20,434 nucleotides of DNA, taken from contig CAIYQJ010000349.1 of the NCBI GenBank assembly GCA_903928275.1, forward strand, positions 1 through 20,434. Direction: 5' to 3'. Below are positions 8,316 to 14,666 of this stretch, in pieces. Under the pieces are notes generated by a model. The model made no database searches and was not told the DNA's origin. It saw only the letters and a program-made list of their open reading frames with translations. How positions within the stretch are numbered: position 1 is the stretch's first letter; each line of letters opens with the position of its first letter. The translations under genes and the position numbers were made by a program. The DNA comes from an uncultured Chloroflexota bacterium. Its GTDB lineage: Bacteria; Chloroflexota; Limnocylindria; Limnocylindrales; CSP1-4.

Positions 8316-9296
8316 TCAGCGCGGATAGACCGGCGTGAGCCAGTGCGCGTACGCGGGCACGTTCCCGCGGACGATGTCGAAGTAGCGGTCCTTGAGGAGC
8401 GTCGTGATCGGCCCGGGGACACCGGCCCCCACGCGGCGGCGGTCGACCTCGATCACGGGCGACACCTGCGCGCCGGTCCCGCACATGAGGACCTCGTCGG
8501 CGACGTACAGCTCCGTCCGGTCGATCGAGCGCTCGACCACCTTGATCCCGGCCTCCGCGGCGATCGTCATGATCCCTGCCCGGGTGATGCCCTCGAGGAT
8601 CTCGTCGGTCACCGGCGGGGTGATGAGGACGCCGTCGCGGACCATGAACAGGTTCTCGGCGGACCCCTCCGACGCGTGCCCGTCCCAGGAGAGGACGATC
8701 GCCTCGTCGTAGCCGTCGAGCATCGCCTCCGTCTTCGCGAGCGCCGAGTTCACGTACGCGCCGACGATCTTCCCGCGCGCCGGGATGGCCACGTCGGAGG
8801 TCCGCCGCCAGCTCGACGTCTTCACGCGGATCCCGACGTGCGTGTCGATGTAGTCGCCGAAGGGGGTGGCGAGGATGTAGAAGTCGTGCGCGAGCGCGTG
8901 GAGGCGGACGCCGATCGCCTCGGTGCTCATGTAGACGGATGGCCGGATGTAGGCGTCCTCGCGGAAGCCGTTGCGGCGGACCACCTCCACGCAGAGGGCG
9001 ACCCAGTCGTCGACCGACGGCAGCCCCTCGTCCATGAAGAGGACCTTGGCCGAGTTGCGGATCCGCTCGATGTGGGCCCTCGCCTTGAGGACGTAGAGCT
9101 GTTCCTGCTCGGCGTTCCAGTACGCCCGGATCCCCTCGAACACCGCCGTCCCGTACAGGAAGGCGTGCGTCATGATCGGGACGTTCGCGTCGGCGAGCGG
9201 CACGAACCCGCCACGGAAGTAGCACGTCAGCGACGACCCGTCGGTGTCGGTCCGCGAGGAGGTCGATTCCGTCGCGCGCTTCTGCTCGGTCACCAT
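8316..9296 (-). CDS. ilvE: Branched-chain amino acid aminotransferase
   Basis: PLP-dependent class IV aminotransferase that interconverts Val, Leu and Ile with their 2-oxo acids, the last step in branched-chain amino acid synthesis. The 326-residue product has the family blocks: 'THAFLYGTAVFEGIRAYW' (43-60) and 'YIRPSVYMS' (116-124). 'GKIVGAYVNSALAKTEA' follows, with Lys176 at the Schiff-base position, then 'EGSAENLF' (210-217) and 'ILEGITRAGI', where BCATs usually have LxGITRxxv. The N-terminal 20 residues are Ser/Thr-rich and precede the domain. The ATG at 9296 is the start; a TATACT promoter element lies about 52 bp upstream. No other biosynthesis gene is adjacent, so it appears monocistronic. 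D-amino acid aminotransferase is less likely because of length and motif pattern. Confidence 0.95.
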   Translation of the reverse strand: MVTEQKRATESTSSRTDTDGSSLTCYFRGGFVPLADANVPIMTHAFLYGTAVFEGIRAYWNAEQEQLYVLKARAHIERIRNSAKVLFMDEGLPSVDDWVALCVEVVRRNGFREDAYIRPSVYMSTEAIGVRLHALAHDFYILATPFGDYIDTHVGIRVKTSSWRRTSDVAIPARGKIVGAYVNSALAKTEAMLDGYDEAIVLSWDGHASEGSAENLFMVRDGVLITPPVTDEILEGITRAGIMTIAAEAGIKVVERSIDRTELYVADEVLMCGTGAQVSPVIEVDRRRVGAGVPGPITTLLKDRYFDIVRGNVPAYAHWLTPVYPR

Positions 9297-9347
9297 CGTG
9301 CGGGCTCCATGGTTCGCCCCGGCGGCGCCGCCCGGGTTCTGGCGCGG

Positions 9348-9353
9348 AGTATA
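9348..9353 (-). promoter_or_regulatory. Candidate -10 element of the ilvE promoter
   Basis: The minus strand reads TATACT (9353-9348), five of six matches to TATAAT, about 52 bp before the ilvE ATG. A good -35 is not visible at 16-18 bp spacing. It stands out in otherwise extremely GC-rich DNA. Confidence 0.5.
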
Positions 9354-9375
9354 CCGTCGGCCCCCGCCGCCCTCG

Positions 9376-9402
9376 CCGGCCCGGGCGGCGACCGATGGCC
9401 GG
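9376..9402 (-). terminator. Possible terminator hairpin after the cation exchanger gene
   Basis: A 6-bp stem, ccggcc (9376-9381) with ggccgg (9397-9402), and a 15-nt loop lie directly after the stop codon of the exchanger gene. There is no T-tract. In this base composition such stems arise easily by chance, so support is weak. Confidence 0.25.
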
Positions 9403-9408
9403 GCGATC

Positions 9409-10470
9409 TCAGCCTGCGGCCGACCCGGTCGCCGCCGTCGCGAGCACCACGGCGAGGAGGTACGCGACGTAGAACGCGCCCCCCACGAGCAGCCACCGCC
9501 CGCGCAGGACGCCCCGCAGCCGCATGGGGCCGAAGATCGCGATCGTCGACGCGAACGCGATGCCGGCGGAGGCGAAGACGAGCGGCGGCGCGGCGCTGAC
9601 GGACCAGAGCGACGGCGCCAGGGTCAGTGCGATGACCGTCGGGATCATGCTCTGGAACACCATCGCGCCGGTGATGTTCCCCATCGCGAGGGTGTCCTTC
9701 GACTGCCGGACCCACAGGACGCTGTTGAGCTTCTCCGGCAGCTCCGTGGCGATCGGGGCGATGACCAGCGCGAGGAGGACCCCGCTGACGCCGAGGGTGG
9801 CGGAGACCCGAGCCACCGCGCCGACGAAGACGAACGCGCCGCCGACGATGCACGCCAGCGCGATGAGGACCTGCACGTTGATGACACGGAGCCGCGGACC
9901 GCCGTCCTGCGCGGCGGTGCGCCCGGCGTCGAGCCGATGGAGCCGAAGGGGCTCGAGGTCGAGGACCGAGCCGCCGCCCTCGGCCCGCAGGTGCTCCCGG
10001 ACGTACCCGCCGTACAGGATCACGAGGAGTACCGCGACGGCCCATCGCGGGGCGACGAGGTCCGCCGGCAGGAAGGCGGCCGCGATCGCGATCGCGTACC
10101 CCACGAGGAACCATCGGACGTCGTGGCTGATGACGCTCGGCTGGACGAGCATCGTGTCGCCGAGGTCGCGGTGGCGCGCCGACACGAGCACGGCGACGCC
10201 CGTCACGAACATGGCGAGCGTCGCGAGCATGAGCGGTGCGCCGAGGATCGCCCCGAGGCCGATCTCCTCGGAGGCGTGGCCACCCGAGAAGGCGATCGCG
10301 ACGAGCGGGATCATGGTCTCCGGCAGCGCCGTCCCGACCGCGGCAAGCACCGACCCCACCGCACCCTCCGCGAGGTGGAGGCGGCGCCCGAGCCACTCGA
10401 CCCCGTTGGTGAAGAGCTCGGCCCCGGCGAGGATGAGGAGGAACGCGCCGACGAGCTGGGCGAGATCCAC
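9409..10470 (-). CDS. CaCA-family cation exchanger (sodium/calcium exchanger-like membrane protein)
   Basis: The 353-residue product is almost entirely hydrophobic, with about ten membrane segments and the two-repeat layout of Ca2+:cation antiporters. The first alpha repeat carries 'GSVLAAVGTALPETMIPLVA' with GTALPE at 46-51. The second carries 'LALVIAPIATELPEKLNS' with TELPE at 242-246, followed by 'AMGNITGAMVFQS'. The acidic residues Glu51 and Glu246 match the ion-binding glutamates of the family. The first repeat lacks the Asn usually seen in the following helix (here GAILGAP). A hydrophilic loop at about 161-195 separates the halves. The GTG start at 10470 lies 2 nt after the stop of the DUF1634 gene, so it is the last gene of the TauE-DUF1634-CaCA operon. 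The transported ion is not known. Confidence 0.88.
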   Translation of the reverse strand: MDLAQLVGAFLLILAGAELFTNGVEWLGRRLHLAEGAVGSVLAAVGTALPETMIPLVAIAFSGGHASEEIGLGAILGAPLMLATLAMFVTGVAVLVSARHRDLGDTMLVQPSVISHDVRWFLVGYAIAIAAAFLPADLVAPRWAVAVLLVILYGGYVREHLRAEGGGSVLDLEPLRLHRLDAGRTAAQDGGPRLRVINVQVLIALACIVGGAFVFVGAVARVSATLGVSGVLLALVIAPIATELPEKLNSVLWVRQSKDTLAMGNITGAMVFQSMIPTVIALTLAPSLWSVSAAPPLVFASAGIAFASTIAIFGPMRLRGVLRGRWLLVGGAFYVAYLLAVVLATAATGSAAG

Positions 10471-10472
10471 TC

Positions 10473-10895
10473 TCAGCCCACCGTGCTCCCCAGCGCGACG
10501 CTCGCGACGATGACCGTGAGGATCCCGGCGGACACGAGGACCATCCGCCGATCGCCCGCGCGGCCGAAGCCGACGAGCGACGCGATGACGCGCAGTGACG
10601 GCGTCGCGATCGTCACGATGAGCCCGAGCCAGAGGAAGGCCTCCGGCTGCACCGTGCGGAGCCCGCGGCCCAGGGCGGCCACGTCGAAGGGCGGCGGCGG
10701 CGGGCCGAGCGGGTCGATGCCGCCCGCGATCATGAGGATCACGCCCACGACGAGGAGCGCGATGCTCGCCCCGATCCCCCACTGGAGGACACGCCCGATC
10801 GTCCGGTCGAGCGCCCGCTCGGTCGCGCCCGCCCCCGCGGGTCCGGGGCCGCCCGCGCCGCCGGGCGATGCCGAGCCGCCTGCGACGGGGTTCAC
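10473..10895 (-). CDS. DUF1634 membrane protein
   Basis: A small membrane protein of about 140 residues. A Gly/Ala/Pro-rich N-terminus is followed by three hydrophobic segments: 'VLQWGIGASIALLVVGVILM', 'PEAFLWLGLIVTIATPSLRV' and 'MVLVSAGILTVIVASVALGS'. The middle segment 'LGLIVTIATPSLRVI' with the preceding 'PEAFL' is typical of DUF1634. Family members commonly sit beside TauE/SafE permeases, as here, but have no assigned function. The GTG at 10895 overlaps the TGA of the permease gene (GTGA) and has GAAGG about 7-11 nt upstream. I therefore prefer it to the ATG at 10922, which would overlap by 31 nt. The stop is 2 nt before the exchanger start. It may be an accessory subunit of the permease, which is inference. 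Confidence 0.8.
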   Translation of the reverse strand: MNPVAGGSASPGGAGGPGPAGAGATERALDRTIGRVLQWGIGASIALLVVGVILMIAGGIDPLGPPPPPFDVAALGRGLRTVQPEAFLWLGLIVTIATPSLRVIASLVGFGRAGDRRMVLVSAGILTVIVASVALGSTVG

Positions 10896-11737
10896 GAGAG
10901 CGCCTTCGTGAACATCTCCCACGCCGTGTACGCGAGGACGACGATGAAGAGGACGCGGAGCACGCGCACATCGACGCGGTGCGCAAGGCGCGAGCCGGCC
11001 GTGGCGCCGATGAAGACGCCGATCGCCGTGGGCGCGGCGATGTAGGGGTCGATCCCGCCGCGGAGGAAGTAGACGATCGCGCTCGCGGAGGCGGTGATGC
11101 CGATCATGAGGTTGCTCGTCGCCGTCGCGACACGCAGGGGCACGCCCATCGCGAGGTTCATCAGCGGGACCTTCACGATGCCCCCACCCACGCCGAGCAG
11201 GGCCGACACGAGCCCGGCGAAGATGCTGCCGACGATCCCGAACGGGAACCGGAGGACGCGGTAGGTCGGCCCGCCGAGAGAGGCGACGAACCCGACCTCG
11301 GCGGTGGGCCCGGCCACCGCGGCACCCGCCGCGCCGTCGATGGACGACGCCTCCGGCGAGGATCCGGACGACCGCGAGAGCGACCGCCTCAGCATGATGA
11401 CGGCCGTGTAGGCGAGCAGGAGAGCGAAGAGGCCCGCGAGCACGCGATCGGGCAGCGCGAACGCCACGAGCCCGCCCACGAGCGCTCCGGTCGCCGTGAA
11501 CAGCTCGAGCGTCATCCCGAGCCGGAGGTTCGCGACGTGCCGCTCGAGATAGACGCCGGCGGCGGCGCTGCTCGTGACGATGACGCTCACGAGGCTCACG
11601 CCCACCGCCTCGCGGAGCGGGAGCCCGAAGCCAAGCGTGAGAAGTGGGACGATGAGGATCCCACCCCCCAGCCCGAGGAGCGACCCGAACAGGCCTGCGC
11701 CCGCCCCCGAGACGGCCATGAGCAGGCCGGCGATCAC
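10892..11737 (-). CDS. TauE/SafE-family permease (sulfite or organic anion exporter-like)
   Basis: The 281-residue integral membrane protein has about eight hydrophobic segments in two similar halves. Each half begins with a glycine-rich motif: 'GSLLGLGGGILIVPLLTLG' near residues 18-36 and 'SALLGVGGGIVKVPLMNLA' in the second half. Each motif is followed by a stretch of the type 'LREAVGVSLVSVIVTS' or 'LRVATATSNLMIGITA'. This is the TauE/SafE pattern; characterised members export sulfite, sulfoacetate or related anions. A hydrophilic loop (about 117-145) links the halves. The start is a GTG at 11737, 66 nt after rpsR. A strong inverted repeat ends just before the start codon and its loop contains the G-rich ribosome-binding site. 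First gene of a three-gene membrane operon. Substrate unknown. Confidence 0.9.
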   Translation of the reverse strand: MIAGLLMAVSGAGAGLFGSLLGLGGGILIVPLLTLGFGLPLREAVGVSLVSVIVTSSAAAGVYLERHVANLRLGMTLELFTATGALVGGLVAFALPDRVLAGLFALLLAYTAVIMLRRSLSRSSGSSPEASSIDGAAGAAVAGPTAEVGFVASLGGPTYRVLRFPFGIVGSIFAGLVSALLGVGGGIVKVPLMNLAMGVPLRVATATSNLMIGITASASAIVYFLRGGIDPYIAAPTAIGVFIGATAGSRLAHRVDVRVLRVLFIVVLAYTAWEMFTKALS

Positions 11738-11738
11738 G

Positions 11739-11766
11739 CGGGCCGACCCCCTCTCGCGTCGGCCCG
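11739..11766 (-). terminator. Strong 9-bp hairpin between rpsR and the TauE/SafE gene
   Basis: cgggccgac (11739-11747) pairs perfectly with gtcggcccg (11758-11766), leaving a 10-nt loop. The stem ends one base before the GTG start of the permease. It could terminate the rpsF-ssb-rpsR transcript, but there is no U-tract. On the minus strand the loop holds the GAGAGGGG sequence that would serve as ribosome-binding site, so it could also limit translation of the permease on read-through transcripts. Confidence 0.5.
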
Positions 11767-11803
11767 TGCCGCGTGTGCGGTGCAGGCCGACGTCACGCGC
11801 CGA

Positions 11804-12073
11804 TCAGGGTCGCAGGTGCTGTGGCGCGTACGGCAGGAGTGCCACGAGGCGGGCACGCTTGAGCGCGACCGACAGCTCACGCTGGTGGCCGGCGCACAGG
11901 CCGGTCTTGCGGCGCGGCTCGATCTTCGCCCGCTCGGAGAGGTACCGCCGGAGACGGTTGACCTCCTTGTAGTCGATCGCGACCGTCTTGTCCGAGCAGA
12001 AGGCGCAGACCTTGCGGCGACGGCGGTCGCGGTAGTACTCGTCGCGCTTCTTGGAGCGTACTCCGGGTGCCAT
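11804..12073 (-). CDS. rpsR: 30S ribosomal protein S18, zinc-binding form
   Basis: Small-subunit protein that pairs with S6 on the platform of the 30S subunit. The 89-residue product has the S18 core: 'VCAFCSDKTVAIDYKEVNRL' (22-41), 'RRYLSERAKI', then 'RRKTGLCAGHQRELSVALKR' and 'ARLVALLPY'. Cys23, Cys26, Cys60 and His63 form a possible zinc site, the C+ form. The start ATG at 12073 has a GAGGAG ribosome-binding site 10-15 nt upstream. It is the third gene of rpsF-ssb-rpsR. rplI, often next in other bacteria, is absent here. Confidence 0.97.
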   Translation of the reverse strand: MAPGVRSKKRDEYYRDRRRRKVCAFCSDKTVAIDYKEVNRLRRYLSERAKIEPRRKTGLCAGHQRELSVALKRARLVALLPYAPQHLRP

Positions 12074-12139
12074 GGGTGGTGGTCTCCTCGTCGTTCGTGA
12101 TGTGCGGCCGTGGGCCGCGACTGGTTCGTCGTGGGGGCC

Positions 12140-12640
12140 CTAGAAGGGCAGGTCCTCGAGGTCCTCGTAGGTCTCGCCGGGGGCGGCGGTCGCGGGAGCA
12201 TCGCCCTGGCCGGGCGAACGGCCGCGGAGCGGGGAGACGTCCGCGCGCCCGGCGGGCGCCGCGCCGGAGCGCCCGGCGGGAGGGCCGTCGAAGCCGTCAC
12301 CCGCCTCGCGGGGTGGGCGCTCGAGCGACGTCACCTGGCTCGCGACGAGCTCCGTCGTGTAGCGCTTCTGGCCGTCCTTGTCCTCCCACTGGCGGGTCCG
12401 AAGACGGCCCTCGACGTAGACCTTGCGGCCCTTTCGCAGGCTCTCGGCGGTCCGCTCGGCGAGGGGGCCCCACGCGACGACGCGGAACCACTCGGTCTCT
12501 TCCATCCACTCGTCGTTCTGGCCGCGATAGTGCCGGTTCACGGCCACGCGGAACTCCGTCACCGCCTGCCCGTTGGGCGTATACCGCATCTCCGGGTCGG
12601 CTCCGAGGTTCCCGATGATCATCGCCTTGTTCAGCGACAC
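12140..12640 (-). CDS. ssb: Single-stranded DNA-binding protein
   Basis: Coats single-stranded DNA during replication, recombination and repair. The 166-residue product has an OB fold at about 1-108: 'NKAMIIGNLGADPEMRYTP', 'FRVAVNR', 'WFRVVAWGPLAERTAESL', 'GRKVYVEGRLRTRQWED' and 'TTELVASQVTSL'. A Gly/Pro/Ala-rich linker follows. The acidic tip EDLEDLPF at the very end recruits partner proteins in this family. The GTG at 12640 is chosen because GGAGG lies 8 nt upstream and the product then starts exactly at the OB fold; the open frame further upstream belongs to rpsF on the same strand. The gap after rpsF is 17 nt. Confidence 0.96.
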   Translation of the reverse strand: MSLNKAMIIGNLGADPEMRYTPNGQAVTEFRVAVNRHYRGQNDEWMEETEWFRVVAWGPLAERTAESLRKGRKVYVEGRLRTRQWEDKDGQKRYTTELVASQVTSLERPPREAGDGFDGPPAGRSGAAPAGRADVSPLRGRSPGQGDAPATAAPGETYEDLEDLPF

Positions 12641-12657
12641 GACCTCGTCCTCCGGGC

Positions 12658-13092
12658 TCAGTCGACGGCGGCGGGAGCCGCCTCGGACTCGGATTCGTCG
12701 ATGCGCTCGCCCACGAGCTCCGGCTCGTCCTCGTCGCCGGACGGCGGGACGACGGCGTCGACGTCCGCGACGTCGATCGGCTCGCCCTTCTTCGATGCGC
12801 GGAGCGGGCGCTCGATCCGGATCACGAGGTGACGCAGCACCTCCTCGGTGATGAGAAGGCTGCGCTCGAGCTCCCCCACGGTGGTGGGCGGCGCCTCGAA
12901 CACGAGGATGTGATACTGGCCCTCGCGGTACCGCTCGATCGGGTACGCGAGACGGCGACGGCCCCACGGCTGGGCCTTCACGATCTGGCCGCCGTCGGCG
13001 ACGATCGTCCGCGTCACGCGCTCCAGGACCGCCTGGGTGCGCTCGTCCGGCGCGTCCGGTCGGAGCACGAGCATGAGTTCATATCGGCGCAT
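12658..13092 (-). CDS. rpsF: 30S ribosomal protein S6 with an acidic C-terminal extension
   Basis: Platform protein of the 30S subunit that binds together with S18. The 144-residue product has the ferredoxin-like S6 fold: 'RRYELMLVLRPD' at the start, 'GRRRLAYPIERYREGQYHIL' in the middle and 'LERSLLITEEVLRHLVIR' near residue 85. About 45 extra residues follow, rich in Asp, Glu and Ser ('SGDEDEPELVGERIDESESE'); an acidic tail occurs in many but not all S6 proteins. The ATG at 13092 has an excellent AAGGAGAG ribosome-binding site. First gene of rpsF-ssb-rpsR, preceded by an extended -10 promoter and a leader hairpin. Confidence 0.96.
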   Translation of the reverse strand: MRRYELMLVLRPDAPDERTQAVLERVTRTIVADGGQIVKAQPWGRRRLAYPIERYREGQYHILVFEAPPTTVGELERSLLITEEVLRHLVIRIERPLRASKKGEPIDVADVDAVVPPSGDEDEPELVGERIDESESEAAPAAVD

Positions 13093-13117
13093 GCGCCACT
13101 CTCCTTCCTACGGGTAT

Positions 13118-13141
13118 GCCCCGGTCATATGCGGTCGGGGC
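13118..13141 (-). promoter_or_regulatory. Leader hairpin before rpsF, possible S6:S18 autoregulatory site
   Basis: In the predicted rpsF leader a 6-bp stem (13141-13136 pairing with 13123-13118 on the minus strand, GCCCCG with CGGGGC) closes a 12-nt loop that contains ACCGCAUAUG. It ends 25 nt before the rpsF ATG. In many bacteria S6:S18 binds a CCG-containing element in its own leader and represses the operon. The place and the exposed CCG fit, but the full consensus was not tested. Confidence 0.35.
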
Positions 13142-13191
13142 CGTCGAGGGATGGCGCGGCCGACCGTGCGCGGAGCAGAAAGGTCGCCGGG

Positions 13192-13200
13192 AGTGTAGCA
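13192..13200 (-). promoter_or_regulatory. Extended -10 promoter of rpsF-ssb-rpsR
   Basis: The minus strand reads TGCTACACT (13200-13192), which fits the extended -10 form TGnTAnnnT (TACACT has four of six matches to TATAAT). The -35 region is poor, as often seen with extended -10 promoters. Transcription would start near 13185, giving a leader of about 93 nt that includes the hairpin at 13118-13141. The divergent CpaE-like gene has a weaker TATGCT element at 13223-13228 on the plus strand. Confidence 0.55.
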
Positions 13201-13267
13201 CGGCGGTCCCGTGCCACCGATGTATGCTCCTTCGAGCCGGAACGGCATGCACGCTCGGAGTGATCTC

Positions 13268-14494
13268 GTGGCCGCGAGCTCCATCCTCATCGTCACCAGC
13301 GATCCCGTCGCCGCGGCACGCCTGCAGGAGCCTCTTGTGGCGGCGGGCCACGGTGCGGACGTGGCCGAGACGGTGGAACCGACACCCGAGAGCCTCCGCG
13401 GCCGCGACGTCCTCATCCTGTCCGGGCTGGGCACGGAGGCCGCGGCGGAGGTGTGCCGCCGCGTGAAGGGCGCCTCCGAGGGCGGACGCCCCGGCATCTG
13501 CGTGCTGACGGCCTCCGACGACGTCGAGGCGCGGGTCGCTCTGCTCCAGTCCGGCGCGGACGAGGTGCTCGTCGAATCGGTGGATCCTCGCGAGCTCGAG
13601 GCGCGCATCGAGGCCCTGCTGGTGCGGTTCCAGCGCGCCTCGCCGCTCGTCGGCGGGGGGACGGCGGCGCGACCGCGTCGGTCCATCGCGGTCTTCAGCC
13701 CGACCGGCGGCGTCGGGACGACGACGATCGCGGTGAACCTCGGCGTCACGCTCATCGAGCGATACCCGGGGCGGGTCGCGATCATCGATCTCCACCTCCC
13801 GTTCGGGCAGGTGGCGACCCACCTCGATCTCCGGCCCACGCGGTACGTGAGCCAGCTGACGGCCGATGAGCCCGCGCTGCGCGACCCTTCGCAGCTCGTC
13901 GCGTACGCCACGCCGCACCCGAGCGGGCTCGTCGTCTACGCCGCTCCCCCCGATTGGGCTCCCGGGCCGGAGATGGCTCCGACCGCGGCGACCGCGATCG
14001 TCGACACCGCGACCCTCGCCCACGACCGGGTCGTCATCGATCTCGGCTCCGCCACGAACGAGCGAGCGGTCGCCGTGCTCTCGCGTGCGGACGCGATCGT
14101 GCTCCCGGTGCGGCCGGAGATCCCCGCCCTCCGGGCGATCCGCTCGCTCGTCGAGGTGCTCACCGAGGCCGGCGCGGACGTCGACCGCGCGGTGTTCGTG
14201 CTCAACCACCCATCCGGACGCGACATGATCCTGCGACCGAAGGACATCGAGACGTTCCTCGGGCGCCCACCGGACGCGGAGGTCCCGTACGACCCCCTGC
14301 TGTTCGTCCGCTCGGCGAACGAGGGGATCCCCGTGCTCACATCTGCGCCGACCTCGGCGCCGGCCGAGGCGCTCCGGCGCCTCGCCGCGCTCGTGAGCGG
14401 CGAGACGCCGACCGCGTACCCGGAACCGCCGGTGAAGGAGCCCGAGCGTCGGTCGCCCGGGATCTTCGGCGGGCTCTTCGGCCCCCGCGGCTGA
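13268..14494 (+). CDS. CpaE/TadZ-like protein: degenerate receiver domain plus ParA/MinD-type ATPase domain without signature lysines
   Basis: The 408-residue product has a receiver-like fold (about 4-120) and a ParA/MinD/CpaE domain (about 138-375). In the receiver the phospho-acceptor position is Ser52 ('DVLILSG') and the conserved lysine is Glu103 ('LVESVDP'), so phosphorylation is unlikely. The P-loop reads SPTGGVGTTTIAVNLG (144-159): both the signature lysine and the Walker A lysine are Thr. Later motifs are kept: IIDLHLPFG with Asp174 and VVIDLGS with Asp258. The C-terminus ends in a short hydrophobic GIFGGLFG tail that could touch the membrane, as in MinD. The GTG start at 13268 is preferred because GGAG lies 8 nt upstream and the domain begins at once. 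No pilus (tad) genes are adjacent. Role unknown; spatial positioning or secretion is suggested by family only. Confidence 0.8.
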   Translation: MAASSILIVTSDPVAAARLQEPLVAAGHGADVAETVEPTPESLRGRDVLILSGLGTEAAAEVCRRVKGASEGGRPGICVLTASDDVEARVALLQSGADEVLVESVDPRELEARIEALLVRFQRASPLVGGGTAARPRRSIAVFSPTGGVGTTTIAVNLGVTLIERYPGRVAIIDLHLPFGQVATHLDLRPTRYVSQLTADEPALRDPSQLVAYATPHPSGLVVYAAPPDWAPGPEMAPTAATAIVDTATLAHDRVVIDLGSATNERAVAVLSRADAIVLPVRPEIPALRAIRSLVEVLTEAGADVDRAVFVLNHPSGRDMILRPKDIETFLGRPPDAEVPYDPLLFVRSANEGIPVLTSAPTSAPAEALRRLAALVSGETPTAYPEPPVKEPERRSPGIFGGLFGPRG

Positions 14495-14531
14495 GCCCGA
14501 GCCCCGGCCGGGCCCGATCCGTCGGCTCGCG

Positions 14532-14617
14532 TGGTGCCGGGGGTGGGAGTCGAACCCACACGTCCTCGCGGACGGCCGTGTTTAAGACGGCCGCGTCTGC
14601 CGTTCCGCCACCCCGGC
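14532..14617 (-). tRNA. tRNA-Leu, anticodon UAA, CCA end encoded
   Basis: The minus strand folds as a complete class II tRNA. The acceptor stem is GCCGGGG with CCCCGGC, the anticodon stem GCCGT with ACGGC, the loop CTTAAAC (anticodon TAA), and the long variable arm CGTCCGCGAGGACG. The T arm is GTGGG-TTCGACT-CCCAC, and discriminator A plus CCA are encoded. It reads UUA (and UUG), codons that are very rare in DNA this GC-rich. It lies 49 nt after the acyltransferase gene on the same strand. Confidence 0.97.
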
Positions 14618-14626
14618 GCTCGGTCG

Positions 14627-14632
14627 ATGGTA
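14627..14632 (-). promoter_or_regulatory. Possible -10 element for the tRNA-Leu gene
   Basis: The minus strand reads TACCAT (14632-14627), ending 9 nt before the tRNA 5' end. It could give the tRNA its own transcript rather than relying on read-through from the acyltransferase gene. No clear -35 is visible. Confidence 0.3.
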
Positions 14633-14666
14633 CGTCGCCGGGCGGCGAGCCTGAGGCAGGGCGCGC

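Noticed and set aside
7065..9599. 844-codon plus-strand open frame across the LCP gene and ilvE
   Set aside because: Lies out of frame in the LCP gene and antisense to ilvE; it has no recognisable domain and is a composition artefact.
11738..11803. rplI expected after rpsR
   Set aside because: Only 66 nt with a hairpin lie between rpsR and the permease gene; no L9-like sequence is present in the window.
14495..14531. Terminator between the CpaE-like gene and the tRNA
   Set aside because: GAGCC/GGCTC pairing is possible, but the 37-nt gap is almost all G and C, many alternative pairings exist and no T-tract follows, so it is not separable from chance.
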